From contig JAEYQX010000134.1 of the NCBI GenBank assembly GCA_023409795.1, positions 1 to 7,854 of the forward strand: a stretch of DNA of 7,854 nucleotides. Reading direction: 5' to 3'. Positions within the stretch are counted from its first letter, which is position 1; each line of letters starts with the position of its first letter. Made by a program: the position numbers and the translations under genes. This DNA is from Pseudomonadota bacterium. GTDB taxonomy: Bacteria; Pseudomonadota; Alphaproteobacteria; Caulobacterales; Caulobacteraceae. Below, piece by piece: positions 1-5,940 of this stretch. The notes under the pieces are model-generated. The model made no database searches. It was not told where the DNA came from and worked only from the letters and a program-made list of their open reading frames with translations.

Positions 1-126
1 GACGTAGAAGGCGTCCAGCGCGCGCGGGACCTCCTTGCGCAGCAGGCTGCTGATGGCGCGGTAGCCGGACGAGGCTGCGCCCAGGCCCATGAAGTTCATG
101 CGGTTCTCGATCTTTACGCCGGACAT
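1..126 (-). CDS. Globin-coupled methyl-accepting chemotaxis protein, N-terminus only (probable)
   Basis: Only the first 42 codons lie in the window; the gene runs off the left edge. The start is the ATG at 126-124, opening MSGVKIENRMNF. Visible features are a short basic lead, a stretch RMNFMGLG, and KEVPRALDAFYV at residues 31-42. The pattern of FM-hydrophobic-x, a helix, then 'P-x-A-L-D-x-F-Y' is what I know from the start of the protoglobin (sensor globin) domain in alphaproteobacterial globin-coupled chemoreceptors, where the A and B helices precede the haem pocket. The haem-binding histidine and the signalling domain lie outside the window, so the output could instead be a diguanylate cyclase or another module. 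No strong Shine-Dalgarno sequence is visible; in-frame ATGs at codons 10 and 13 are alternative starts. The gene is divergent from ahcY. Confidence 0.55.
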   Translation of the reverse strand, partial: MSGVKIENRMNFMGLGAASSGYRAISSLLRKEVPRALDAFYV

Positions 127-202
127 CTTTCGCAAAACTCTCTACGCAACTGGGAAACAACCGCCGGACAGCGGTCACCGAACAGGACCGTGATGGGCCG
201 CC

Positions 203-225
203 GGACTTAGCGGTCCCTAAAGTCC
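203..225. repeat. Imperfect inverted repeat in the divergent intergenic region
   Basis: GGACTTAG (203-210) and CTAAAGTCC (217-225) are complementary except for one bulged base, around the six-base centre CGGTCC. The left arm overlaps GCTAAGTC on the minus strand (211-204), which matches 7 of 8 positions of the Caulobacter -10 consensus GCTANAWC. The dyad could therefore be an operator for the leftward gene. No convincing -35 at normal spacing was found, so the promoter part is weak. Confidence 0.3.
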
Positions 226-319
226 AAGGTGCGTAGAATCTCTTAATACGGCCACGCTGGCCTTGATCTGGATCATGACGCGCGCCTTTTCGGCCCATGC
301 CAGGCGCCACCGCGCATCA

Positions 320-337
320 TATAAAGACATCCTTATA
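320..337. promoter_or_regulatory. SahR-like operator upstream of ahcY (candidate)
   Basis: TATAAAGACATCCTTATA is an 18-base near-palindrome in which 7 of 9 base pairs are symmetric. It is an AT-rich island in GC-rich surroundings. It resembles the ATAAAGATATCTTTAT type of palindrome that I associate with SahR, the ArsR-family repressor that senses S-adenosylhomocysteine and controls ahcY, metH, metF and metK in proteobacteria. It ends 6 bases before the candidate -35 element of ahcY. The link to SahR rests on remembered motif similarity and on the identity of the target gene. Confidence 0.5.
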
Positions 338-343
338 GGTTTA

Positions 344-372
344 TTGCCCCCGTAGGCGTCACAGGCTATAGC
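344..372 (+). promoter_or_regulatory. Candidate housekeeping promoter of ahcY
   Basis: TTGCCCC at 344-350 matches 5 of 7 positions of the Caulobacter -35 consensus TTGACGS. After 14 bases comes GCTATAGC (365-372), matching 7 of 8 positions of GCTANAWC. The spacing is inside the reported range of 10-14. Transcription would start near 379, giving a leader of about 30 bases, too short to hold a riboswitch. The SahR-like palindrome lies just upstream. Confidence 0.45.
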
Positions 373-409
373 GACCTCTGAAACCCCGCGCCGCGAGAGC
401 CCCTAAGCC

Positions 410-1801
410 ATGACCGACTACATCGTTCGCGACATCTCCCTGGCCGATTTCGGCAACAAGGAAATCGCCATCGCCGAAACCGAAATGCCGGGCCTGATGG
501 CTCTGCGCGCCGAATATGGTGACGCCAAGCCGCTGAAGGGTGCCCGCATCGCCGGCTCCCTGCACATGACCATCCAGACGGCGGTCCTGATCCAGACCCT
601 GGAAGCCCTGGGTGCCGAAGTGCGCTGGGCCTCGTGCAACATCTTCTCGACCCAGGACCACGCCGCGGCCGCCATCGCCGCCAACGGCACGCCGGTCTTC
701 GCCCTGAAGGGCGAGACCCTGGAAGAATACTGGGACTATGCCCACAAGATCTTCGAATGGGCCGACGGCGGCTATCCGAACCTGATCCTCGACGATGGTG
801 GCGACGCCACCCTGCTGTGCGTGCTTGGCCCGAAGGCCGAGAAGGACGCCTCGGTCCTCGACAATCCGCAGAACGAGGAAGAAGAAGCCCTGTTCAAGGT
901 CATGAAGCGCTATCTGGCTGAGAAGCCGGGCTTCTATTCGGCTATCCGTGACGCCATCGGCGGCGTGTCGGAAGAAACCACCACCGGCGTACACCGCCTG
1001 TACCAGATGGCTGAAAAGGGCGAGCTGCCGTTCCCGGCCATCAACGTCAACGACAGCGTCACCAAGTCGAAGTTCGACAACCTGTACGGCTGCCGTGAGT
1101 CGCTGGTGGACGCGATCCGTCGCGGCACCGACGTCATGCTGTCGGGCAAGGTGGCCGTGGTCTGCGGCTATGGCGACGTGGGCAAGGGCTCGGCCGCATC
1201 GCTGCGTAACGGCGGTGCCCGCGTGATCGTCACCGAAATCGACCCGATCTGCGCCCTGCAGGCCGCCATGGAAGGCTATGAGGTGCAAACCCTCGAGGAC
1301 GTCGCCGACAAGGCCGACATCTTCGTCACCACCACCGGCAACAAGGATGTCATCCGCGTCGAGCACATGCGCGAGATGAAGAACAACGCCATCGTCTGCA
1401 ACATCGGCCACTTCGACTCGGAAATTCAGGTCGCTGGCCTGAAGAACCTGAAGTGGGACGAGATCAAGCCGCAGGTCCATCATGTGGAATTCCCCGACGG
1501 CAAGAAGATCATCCTGCTGTCGGAAGGCCGTCTGGTGAACCTGGGCAATGCGACCGGCCACCCGTCGTTCGTGATGTCGGCCTCGTTCACCAACCAGACC
1601 CTAGCGCAGATCGAACTGTGGACCAACGCCTCCAAGTACGAGAACGCCGTCTACACCCTGCCCAAGCACCTGGATGAAAAGGTCGCCTTCCTGCACCTGG
1701 AAAAACTGGGCGCCAAGCTGACCAAGCTGAACGAAGAGCAGGCCAAATATATCAACGTGCCGGTCGAAGGCCCGTTCAAGCCGGAACACTACCGCTACTA
1801 G
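410..1801 (+). CDS. ahcY: S-adenosylhomocysteine hydrolase (adenosylhomocysteinase)
   Basis: This cytosolic NAD-dependent enzyme reversibly splits S-adenosylhomocysteine into adenosine and homocysteine. It relieves product inhibition of methyltransferases and feeds the methionine cycle. The 463-residue product is full length for the bacterial form. Visible landmarks are GSLHMTIQTAVL (49-60) in the substrate domain, LDDGGD (127-132), EETTTGVH (188-195), the catalytic stretch NDSVTKSKFDN (214-224) with the lysine and aspartate that act on the ribose, the Rossmann motif GYGDVGKG (253-260), GHPSFVMS (383-390), and the C-terminal KPEHYRY, whose lysine and tyrosine reach into the neighbouring subunit's NAD site. 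Residues about 140-182 are the insert that bacterial enzymes carry relative to the mammalian ones. The start fits the family N-terminus although the ribosome site is weak. It is monocistronic here, with its own promoter and terminator, and is probably controlled through the upstream palindrome. Confidence 0.98.
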   Translation: MTDYIVRDISLADFGNKEIAIAETEMPGLMALRAEYGDAKPLKGARIAGSLHMTIQTAVLIQTLEALGAEVRWASCNIFSTQDHAAAAIAANGTPVFALKGETLEEYWDYAHKIFEWADGGYPNLILDDGGDATLLCVLGPKAEKDASVLDNPQNEEEEALFKVMKRYLAEKPGFYSAIRDAIGGVSEETTTGVHRLYQMAEKGELPFPAINVNDSVTKSKFDNLYGCRESLVDAIRRGTDVMLSGKVAVVCGYGDVGKGSAASLRNGGARVIVTEIDPICALQAAMEGYEVQTLEDVADKADIFVTTTGNKDVIRVEHMREMKNNAIVCNIGHFDSEIQVAGLKNLKWDEIKPQVHHVEFPDGKKIILLSEGRLVNLGNATGHPSFVMSASFTNQTLAQIELWTNASKYENAVYTLPKHLDEKVAFLHLEKLGAKLTKLNEEQAKYINVPVEGPFKPEHYRY

Positions 1802-1840
1802 GCGGCACGCATGGCCTCGACCAGGGGCCCCGGGATCAGA

Positions 1841-1868
1841 CCCCGCGCCTTCCGGCGCGGGGTTTTTT
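1841..1868 (+). terminator. Intrinsic terminator of ahcY
   Basis: A perfect nine-pair GC stem (CCCCGCGCC at 1841-1849 with GGCGCGGGG at 1854-1862), a TTCC loop and six T residues (1863-1868) form a textbook rho-independent terminator 39 bases after the ahcY stop. It points rightward; the opposite strand has no T run after the stem, so it does not look bidirectional for the converging gene that ends at 1875. Confidence 0.93.
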
Positions 1869-1874
1869 CTGGCC

Positions 1875-2999
1875 TCAGTCGATCAGGTCGCGCGGATCGA
1901 CGATCTCGGCCCCGCGGCCCATCAGGCCGGTCTCGAAGTCCATGAAGATGTCGATCAGCTCCTCGACGCTGACCGGGGCGGCCCCCATCCGGAAGCGGAA
2001 GCGCCAGAAGCTGACGATGTGCTGGACCGCGCCCAGCTGGTCACCCAGGTGGCTGAACATGGCCGGGGCTTCCAGAAGGAAGTCGCGGAAGGCCAGGGGC
2101 TGGCCATCGCGGGTCAGGCTGGCATAGGCTTCGTCATAGTATTTCAGGGTGCGGCTGACGTCTTCGCAGGTCTTGAGGATGCGGCTGCGCAGGACGGTGC
2201 GGCCCCGCTCCAGGTATTCCCTGGCCGCCGGGTCCAGCGGCCCGACCGGCCGCACGGTCGAGACCTCGTCGGCGACATGGGCGATCTCGCCCATCAGGCT
2301 GGCCAGGGCCCATTTGTAGTAGAGGAAGCCCTTCCAGCAGAAGACGCCCTCCTGGTACTGCTCCGGCTCCAGCCTCAGGGTGGTGCGCAGGGCTTCCAGG
2401 CGGTCGCCCGGCGTGTTGGACAGGATTTTGGCGGCCATGCGGGCCGAGGAACCGACCGCCGAGACATTATTGCCCAGGCTCAGCGTCACCAGGGGCTCGA
2501 TCTCGGTCTGCACGAAGGCGTGCATGTTCTCCATGTCGGCATCGCTGAGGGCGAAGTAGCAGGGGGCCGCATCCACATTGCCGCGCTTCAGCTGCTCGCG
2601 CAGCAGGAAGGGGTCGAGGGACGGCAGCTGGTCCATCAGGCGCAGGGTGCGAAGGTCCGGGTGATCCGGATGGATCCCGAACGCCTCGTGCATGGCGCGC
2701 TCGAAGCCGATCTGGTTGACGAAGACGAAGCGGCCGCCCGACTTCAGGTCGGTGCTGTCGATGGGCACGACGATCTTGGTCGCCACCTGGCGGCGTCCGG
2801 GAAAGGCGTCGGTCTCGTTGCGGCGCAGGCGATGCTTGATGATCAGGGCGGTGTTCAGCGCCGGGGTCCGGAACATCGGCCGCTCGGCCCATTCCGGCGT
2901 GTGCTGGTGCTCGTCTGCCACCTTCAGCAGGTTCAGCACCCGGGCCGTGGAGGCGGTCCGGCGCAGGTGTTCAAGATTGCGAATCGCGCGGTCTGACAT
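1875..2999 (-). CDS. Conserved-looking protein of unknown function, 374 residues
   Basis: I do not recognise this family. The product has no signal peptide and no membrane segment, so it is probably cytosolic. The N-terminal third (to about residue 110) is basic and mixed, including a strand-rich part with ATKIVVPIDSTD (73-84) and GGRFVFVNQIGFE (88-100). The rest reads as mainly helical, for example ALSDADMENMHAF (150-162) and a tyrosine/tryptophan-rich stretch FCWKGFLYYKWALASL (220-235). It has three scattered cysteines (147, 221, 278), no metal-binding cluster and no nucleotide-binding loop. Codon use matches the neighbours, so it looks resident. I chose the ATG at 2999 (MSDRAIRN), with a weak GGCAGG upstream; an in-frame ATG at 3020 would add seven residues and is nearly as plausible. 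It lies downstream of the TonB receptor on the same strand, but 112 bases and a hairpin separate them, so its own promoter is likely. It converges on ahcY. Confidence 0.85.
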   Translation of the reverse strand: MSDRAIRNLEHLRRTASTARVLNLLKVADEHQHTPEWAERPMFRTPALNTALIIKHRLRRNETDAFPGRRQVATKIVVPIDSTDLKSGGRFVFVNQIGFERAMHEAFGIHPDHPDLRTLRLMDQLPSLDPFLLREQLKRGNVDAAPCYFALSDADMENMHAFVQTEIEPLVTLSLGNNVSAVGSSARMAAKILSNTPGDRLEALRTTLRLEPEQYQEGVFCWKGFLYYKWALASLMGEIAHVADEVSTVRPVGPLDPAAREYLERGRTVLRSRILKTCEDVSRTLKYYDEAYASLTRDGQPLAFRDFLLEAPAMFSHLGDQLGAVQHIVSFWRFRFRMGAAPVSVEELIDIFMDFETGLMGRGAEIVDPRDLID

Positions 3000-3057
3000 G
3001 GCGTGAAACCTGCCATTCAAACGTCACCAAACCCTAAGCCTGACCGTAGAATTACCT

Positions 3058-3086
3058 AGGGCCGCCGATGCAAAACCGGCGGCCCT
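3058..3086 (-). terminator. GC-rich hairpin after the receptor gene, possible terminator
   Basis: AGGGCCGCCG (3058-3067) and CGGCGGCCCT (3077-3086) form a perfect ten-pair stem with a nine-base loop, 26 bases beyond the stop of the receptor gene. On the minus strand the stem is followed by AGGTAATTC and not by a run of T, so it lacks the second half of an intrinsic terminator. It may end or trim the receptor transcript with help from Rho, or stabilise its 3' end. The strength of the stem is certain; the role is inferred. Confidence 0.45.
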
Positions 3087-3111
3087 GAAAGGGGAGGCAA
3101 AGGGGCCAGGT

Positions 3112-5580
3112 TCAGAACCGGGCGTTGACGCTCAGCCAGAAGCTGCGGCGCTTGTCCTTGTTGTTGTAGTCGTCGAAGAACAGGATTTCGTTCTCGCCGT
3201 CATAGGCCCCGTCACCGTCCAGGTCGCGGAACTCGGTGCGATAGGTGGTGAAGTCGCGGTCCAGCAGGTTGTTGACGCGGCCGTTGACGGTCAGCCACGG
3301 TGTGACCTGGTAGGACGCGCCCAGGTGCAGGACGGCATAGTCCTTGTAGAACAGGGCCTCGTTCGTCAGGTCGTGCGCCCCGGCATAGCGGTCGGCGCGG
3401 GCCTCGCCCGACAGCAGGAAGCTGAGACGGTCCAGCGGCTGCCAGCTCAGCGAGGCATTGGCCATGTGCCGGGCGCTTTCGCCCAGCGGCTGGCCGGCAT
3501 TGGCCCCGCTCTTCTGCTCGGAGTCGGTGTAGGTATAGTTGGCGCGCAGGGCGATGGTGTCGGTGGCCTGCCAGCGCCCGGCCAGCTCGGCCCCGCGGAT
3601 CACCACCTTGTCGATATTGGTGATGCGGGTGCTGGCGGGGCTGTAGCCGATCTCGCCAAAGTCGCCGGTGGCGGCGCAGGCCAGGCTCAGGCCCGGGCCG
3701 CAGGGCTGGCTGGCGATCTTGTCCTCGAACTCATTGTTGAAGACGGTGGCGTTGAAGCTGTGGCCGTTGTCGCCCTGCCAGTAGACGGCCAGTTCGGTGC
3801 TGACGCTGGTCTCGGGCTGCAGGTTCGGGTTGCCGAACTGGGGGCTGGTGCCCTGGCCGCCAAAGCCGATCACGCCGTCATAGAGCTGGGTCGTCTTCGG
3901 CGTCTTGAAGCCGGTCGAGACGCCGCCCTTGATCGTCCAGTTCGGGTTGAGGGTATAGACACCGTAGAGGCGCGGGCTGAGGTGGTCGCCAAAGACCTCG
4001 TGGTCGTCCAGGCGCAGGCCGCCGGTCACGGCCAGGGCCTCGGTTGCCTGCCAGGTGTCCTCGGCAAAGACCGAGACCATGTTGTGCTCCTGGGCCTGGC
4101 CGCCCTGGCCGGATTCCAGGCCAAAGACCCCGTCGGTCAGCTCGCCGCGAATGACCTGGGTGCCGAACACCAGGCGATGCTCGCCGAACCAGTCACGCAC
4201 CAGGTTCAGCTGGGCGTCCAGGGTCAGCTGTTCGCTTTCCAGGGTCCGCTGGGGACGCGGCAGGAAGCTCTTGAGCTGCGCCAGCTGGGCCTCGGTCAGC
4301 TGGGCCGTCATCACCGCCAGCTTCTGGGCCTCGGACAGGTTGTTCCAGGCATTGGCGTTGTTGTAGCCCATGGCCCGGCCCGGCGCGCAGTAGCCGGTGG
4401 TGGCGCTTACGCTGCCGCCCATGTTCACGCAGGCCGCGTTCCACAGGCCCTGGAGCGACTGGCGCTCGGCCACCGAGAAGGGCAGGGTGCGGCCCTCGTT
4501 ATTGGTCGAGACGTGGGACAGGGAGACGCGGGTCTCGCCAAAGTTCCACAGGCCCTCGTGGGTGACGGCCCAGGTGTCGCGGGTGAACTCCTGGCTCGGG
4601 GCATAGCCGGCGCGCGGCTCGACCCGGCCGTTCGACCCGATCCGCAGCATGGCCCCATAGTTGTCGACGGTGCCGACCGGATATTCCTCGACCCCGGCGT
4701 CATTCAGCCGGATGCTGTTGTCATAGGACTGCCTGGAAGTGTCATAGTCCAGGGTCAGGGTCTGGGTATCGCTGGGGGTCAGGGTCAGGGTCAGGCCGCC
4801 CGAGACGTTCTCGTTGTCGACCGTCTTGCCGCCGCTGCCAAAGCCCAGGCTGCGCAGGTGCTCGACGCCCGCCGGATCCGTCACCGTGGCATAGGCCGGC
4901 TCGGAGGCCTTGCGGTCATAGTGGCTGCCACGAACGCTGAGGTTCAGCAGGCCCTCGATCAGCGGGCCGTTGGCATAGAGGTCGATCGAGCGGTCGTCGC
5001 CATAGGCGTCGTGGGTCTCAAGGGTCTGGCTGGCGGTGACCGAGCCGGCCCAGCGGTCGGGCGAACGCTTGGTGATGATGTTGACCACGCCGCCCATGGC
5101 GTCGGCCCCATACAGGGTCGAGGCGGGGCCGCGGATGATCTCGACCCGCTCGATCGCGTCCAGCGGCGGGATGTGGTTGAACTGGTTGCCGCCAAAGCTG
5201 TTCGGATAGATGTCGCCGTGGTTGTTCTGGCGGCGGCCGTTGATCAGGATCAGGGTGTAGTCCGCGCCCATGCCGCGCATGGAGATCGTGCCCTGGCCGG
5301 TCTTGTCGCGGGTCTCGCCGATATCAACCCCTTCCAGGTCGCGCACGGCGTCCAGCAGGGTCAGGTAGGGGCGCTGGGACAGTTGCTCGGCCGTGACGAC
5401 GCTGATGCTGGCGGGGGCATCGACGATCTTCTGGGCATAGCCGGCGGCGGTGACGACGATGTCTTCGATCTGGGTCGGCGTGGATTGATCGATCTCCTCG
5501 GCCATGACGACAGTCGGACCGCCCAGGGTGACGGTCAGGGCGGTCGCGGCCAGCAGGGCCGAACGGCGTTTGAAAAGCAT
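3112..5580 (-). CDS. TonB-dependent outer-membrane receptor, CirA/FepA/IrgA-like (probable ferric-siderophore uptake)
   Basis: This is a 22-stranded beta-barrel receptor that imports a ligand across the outer membrane using TonB-ExbBD energy. The 822-residue product begins with a signal peptide (MLFKRR, a hydrophobic core, then VMAEE, cleavage near 27-28). It continues with a TonB-box-like EDIVVTAAG (39-47), a plug domain (about 48-171) with TISMRGMGADYTLILINGRR (98-117), QFNHIPPLDAIERVEIIRGP (133-152) and LYGADAMGGVVNIITKR (156-172), then the barrel, ending in aromatic ARF as expected for Bam-dependent insertion. The plug closely follows colicin I/enterobactin/vibriobactin-type receptors rather than BtuB, so iron-siderophore is favoured. 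Cobalamin stays possible because an adenosyltransferase gene lies nearby. Cysteine pairs 384/398 and 627/635 probably form loop disulfides; DLDGDGAYDGENE (786-798) resembles a calcium loop. The start at 5580 has AAGGAT five bases upstream. A Fur-like site lies just above it. Confidence 0.93.
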   Translation of the reverse strand: MLFKRRSALLAATALTVTLGGPTVVMAEEIDQSTPTQIEDIVVTAAGYAQKIVDAPASISVVTAEQLSQRPYLTLLDAVRDLEGVDIGETRDKTGQGTISMRGMGADYTLILINGRRQNNHGDIYPNSFGGNQFNHIPPLDAIERVEIIRGPASTLYGADAMGGVVNIITKRSPDRWAGSVTASQTLETHDAYGDDRSIDLYANGPLIEGLLNLSVRGSHYDRKASEPAYATVTDPAGVEHLRSLGFGSGGKTVDNENVSGGLTLTLTPSDTQTLTLDYDTSRQSYDNSIRLNDAGVEEYPVGTVDNYGAMLRIGSNGRVEPRAGYAPSQEFTRDTWAVTHEGLWNFGETRVSLSHVSTNNEGRTLPFSVAERQSLQGLWNAACVNMGGSVSATTGYCAPGRAMGYNNANAWNNLSEAQKLAVMTAQLTEAQLAQLKSFLPRPQRTLESEQLTLDAQLNLVRDWFGEHRLVFGTQVIRGELTDGVFGLESGQGGQAQEHNMVSVFAEDTWQATEALAVTGGLRLDDHEVFGDHLSPRLYGVYTLNPNWTIKGGVSTGFKTPKTTQLYDGVIGFGGQGTSPQFGNPNLQPETSVSTELAVYWQGDNGHSFNATVFNNEFEDKIASQPCGPGLSLACAATGDFGEIGYSPASTRITNIDKVVIRGAELAGRWQATDTIALRANYTYTDSEQKSGANAGQPLGESARHMANASLSWQPLDRLSFLLSGEARADRYAGAHDLTNEALFYKDYAVLHLGASYQVTPWLTVNGRVNNLLDRDFTTYRTEFRDLDGDGAYDGENEILFFDDYNNKDKRRSFWLSVNARF

Positions 5581-5585
5581 TATCA

Positions 5586-5591
5586 ATCCTT
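5586..5591 (-). promoter_or_regulatory. Ribosome binding site deciding the receptor start
   Basis: On the minus strand AAGGAT sits five bases before the ATG at 5580-5578. Together with the signal peptide that begins at that ATG, it fixes the start, although the frame stays open upstream to an ATG at 5673. Confidence 0.75.
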
Positions 5592-5596
5592 GAAAC

Positions 5597-5613
5597 TTGC
5601 GAGCGCTTCTCAA
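5597..5613. promoter_or_regulatory. Fur box candidate upstream of the TonB receptor
   Basis: TTGCGAGCGCTTCTCAA has the outer symmetry TTGnGA...TCnCAA and matches 14 of 17 positions of the form TTGCGAATnATTCTCAA (the n counted as free), one of the shapes Fur sites take in proteobacteria. It ends 16 bases before the receptor start codon, where a bound repressor would block transcription. This suggests induction by iron starvation and supports a siderophore substrate. The centre (GCGC in place of the usual AT-rich core) is the weak point. Confidence 0.45.
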
Positions 5614-5707
5614 CATCATTGACGGCCTGGCTGCAAGGGGGTGCGCTATTAGGTCGCATTTGCGCCGCTTCACACATTTGCTGGCGCCGTGACCGGGCCC
5701 GCCCTAG

Positions 5708-5715
5708 AAGGAGGG
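5708..5715 (+). promoter_or_regulatory. Strong but very close Shine-Dalgarno of the HIG1-type gene
   Basis: AAGGAGGG directly precedes the ATG at 5717. The core AGGAGG (5709-5714) leaves only two bases before the start codon, against the usual five to nine. No other start codon in this frame would leave the first membrane segment intact, so the start is kept. Confidence 0.55.
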
Positions 5716-5716
5716 C

Positions 5717-5917
5717 ATGGAAGCCTTTGACATTCTGATCCTGGTCACCGTCGCCGCCGTTGCCGGCGCCCTGGGGATCGGCATTTTCAACCTGAGCCGC
5801 GGCGGGGCCGAGGCACGGTCGCGCTCAAACAAGCTGATGCGCCTGCGCATCGTGCTCCAGGCCCTGGCCGTCGTCCTGATCCTGGTGGCGACCTGGTGGA
5901 AGGCGTCGCAGGGATGA
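5717..5917 (+). CDS. Twin transmembrane protein, HIG1-domain family
   Basis: A 66-residue inner-membrane protein with two predicted helices: residues about 5-25 (FDILILVTVAAVAGALGIGIF starts at 4) and about 46-61 (VLQALAVVLILVATWW). A short basic loop between them carries RSRSNKLMRLRIVLQ (34-48). A helix, a small gly-rich turn, SNKLMRxR(I/V)xxQ and a second helix is the pattern of the bacterial relatives of the HIG1 (hypoxia-induced gene) domain. Mitochondrial members (Rcf1, HIGD1A) bind and tune cytochrome c oxidase and the bc1-oxidase supercomplex; a similar role here is inferred. It lies 23 bases before the cobalamin adenosyltransferase gene, an association I know from other alphaproteobacteria, so the two are probably cotranscribed. 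It is divergent from the receptor gene. Confidence 0.85.
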   Translation: MEAFDILILVTVAAVAGALGIGIFNLSRGGAEARSRSNKLMRLRIVLQALAVVLILVATWWKASQG

Positions 5918-5940
5918 CGCCGGCTCGGGAGGGCTGAGAC

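Noticed and set aside
275..355. Small plus-strand open frame of 26 codons upstream of ahcY
   Set aside because: It has no ribosome site, spans the operator and promoter candidates, and its peptide shows no recognisable pattern.
338..409. SAM or SAH riboswitch in the ahcY leader
   Set aside because: No SAM-II, SAM/SAH or SAH riboswitch core could be recognised, and the inferred transcript leader is only about 30 bases.
359..1561. Open frame of 400 codons on the minus strand, antisense to ahcY
   Set aside because: It lies inside a certain gene, and its protein is a low-complexity mix rich in A, G, V, D, Q and H. In GC-rich genomes with strong third-base bias such antisense frames are expected.
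4750..4795. Short direct repeats of CAGGGT/GTCAGG
   Set aside because: They encode alternating Leu-Thr residues of beta strands (GGLTLTLT and TQTLTLD) in the receptor barrel with a favoured codon pair, so protein structure explains them.
3325..5622. Open frame of 765 codons on the plus strand, antisense to the TonB receptor
   Set aside because: The sequence is monotonous (G, A, V, Q, D, R, L) with no domain pattern, and the opposite strand carries an unmistakable receptor. It is a codon-bias shadow despite its length.
5581..5673. N-terminal extension of the receptor to an ATG at 5673
   Set aside because: The signal peptide begins at the ATG at 5580 with a good AAGGAT ribosome site; the extra 31 residues would bury the signal and run through the Fur-like site.
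5581..5716. Cobalamin riboswitch for the receptor or the adenosyltransferase
   Set aside because: The intergenic region is 136 bases, shorter than a typical B12 riboswitch plus promoter, and no B12-box-like sequence was seen.
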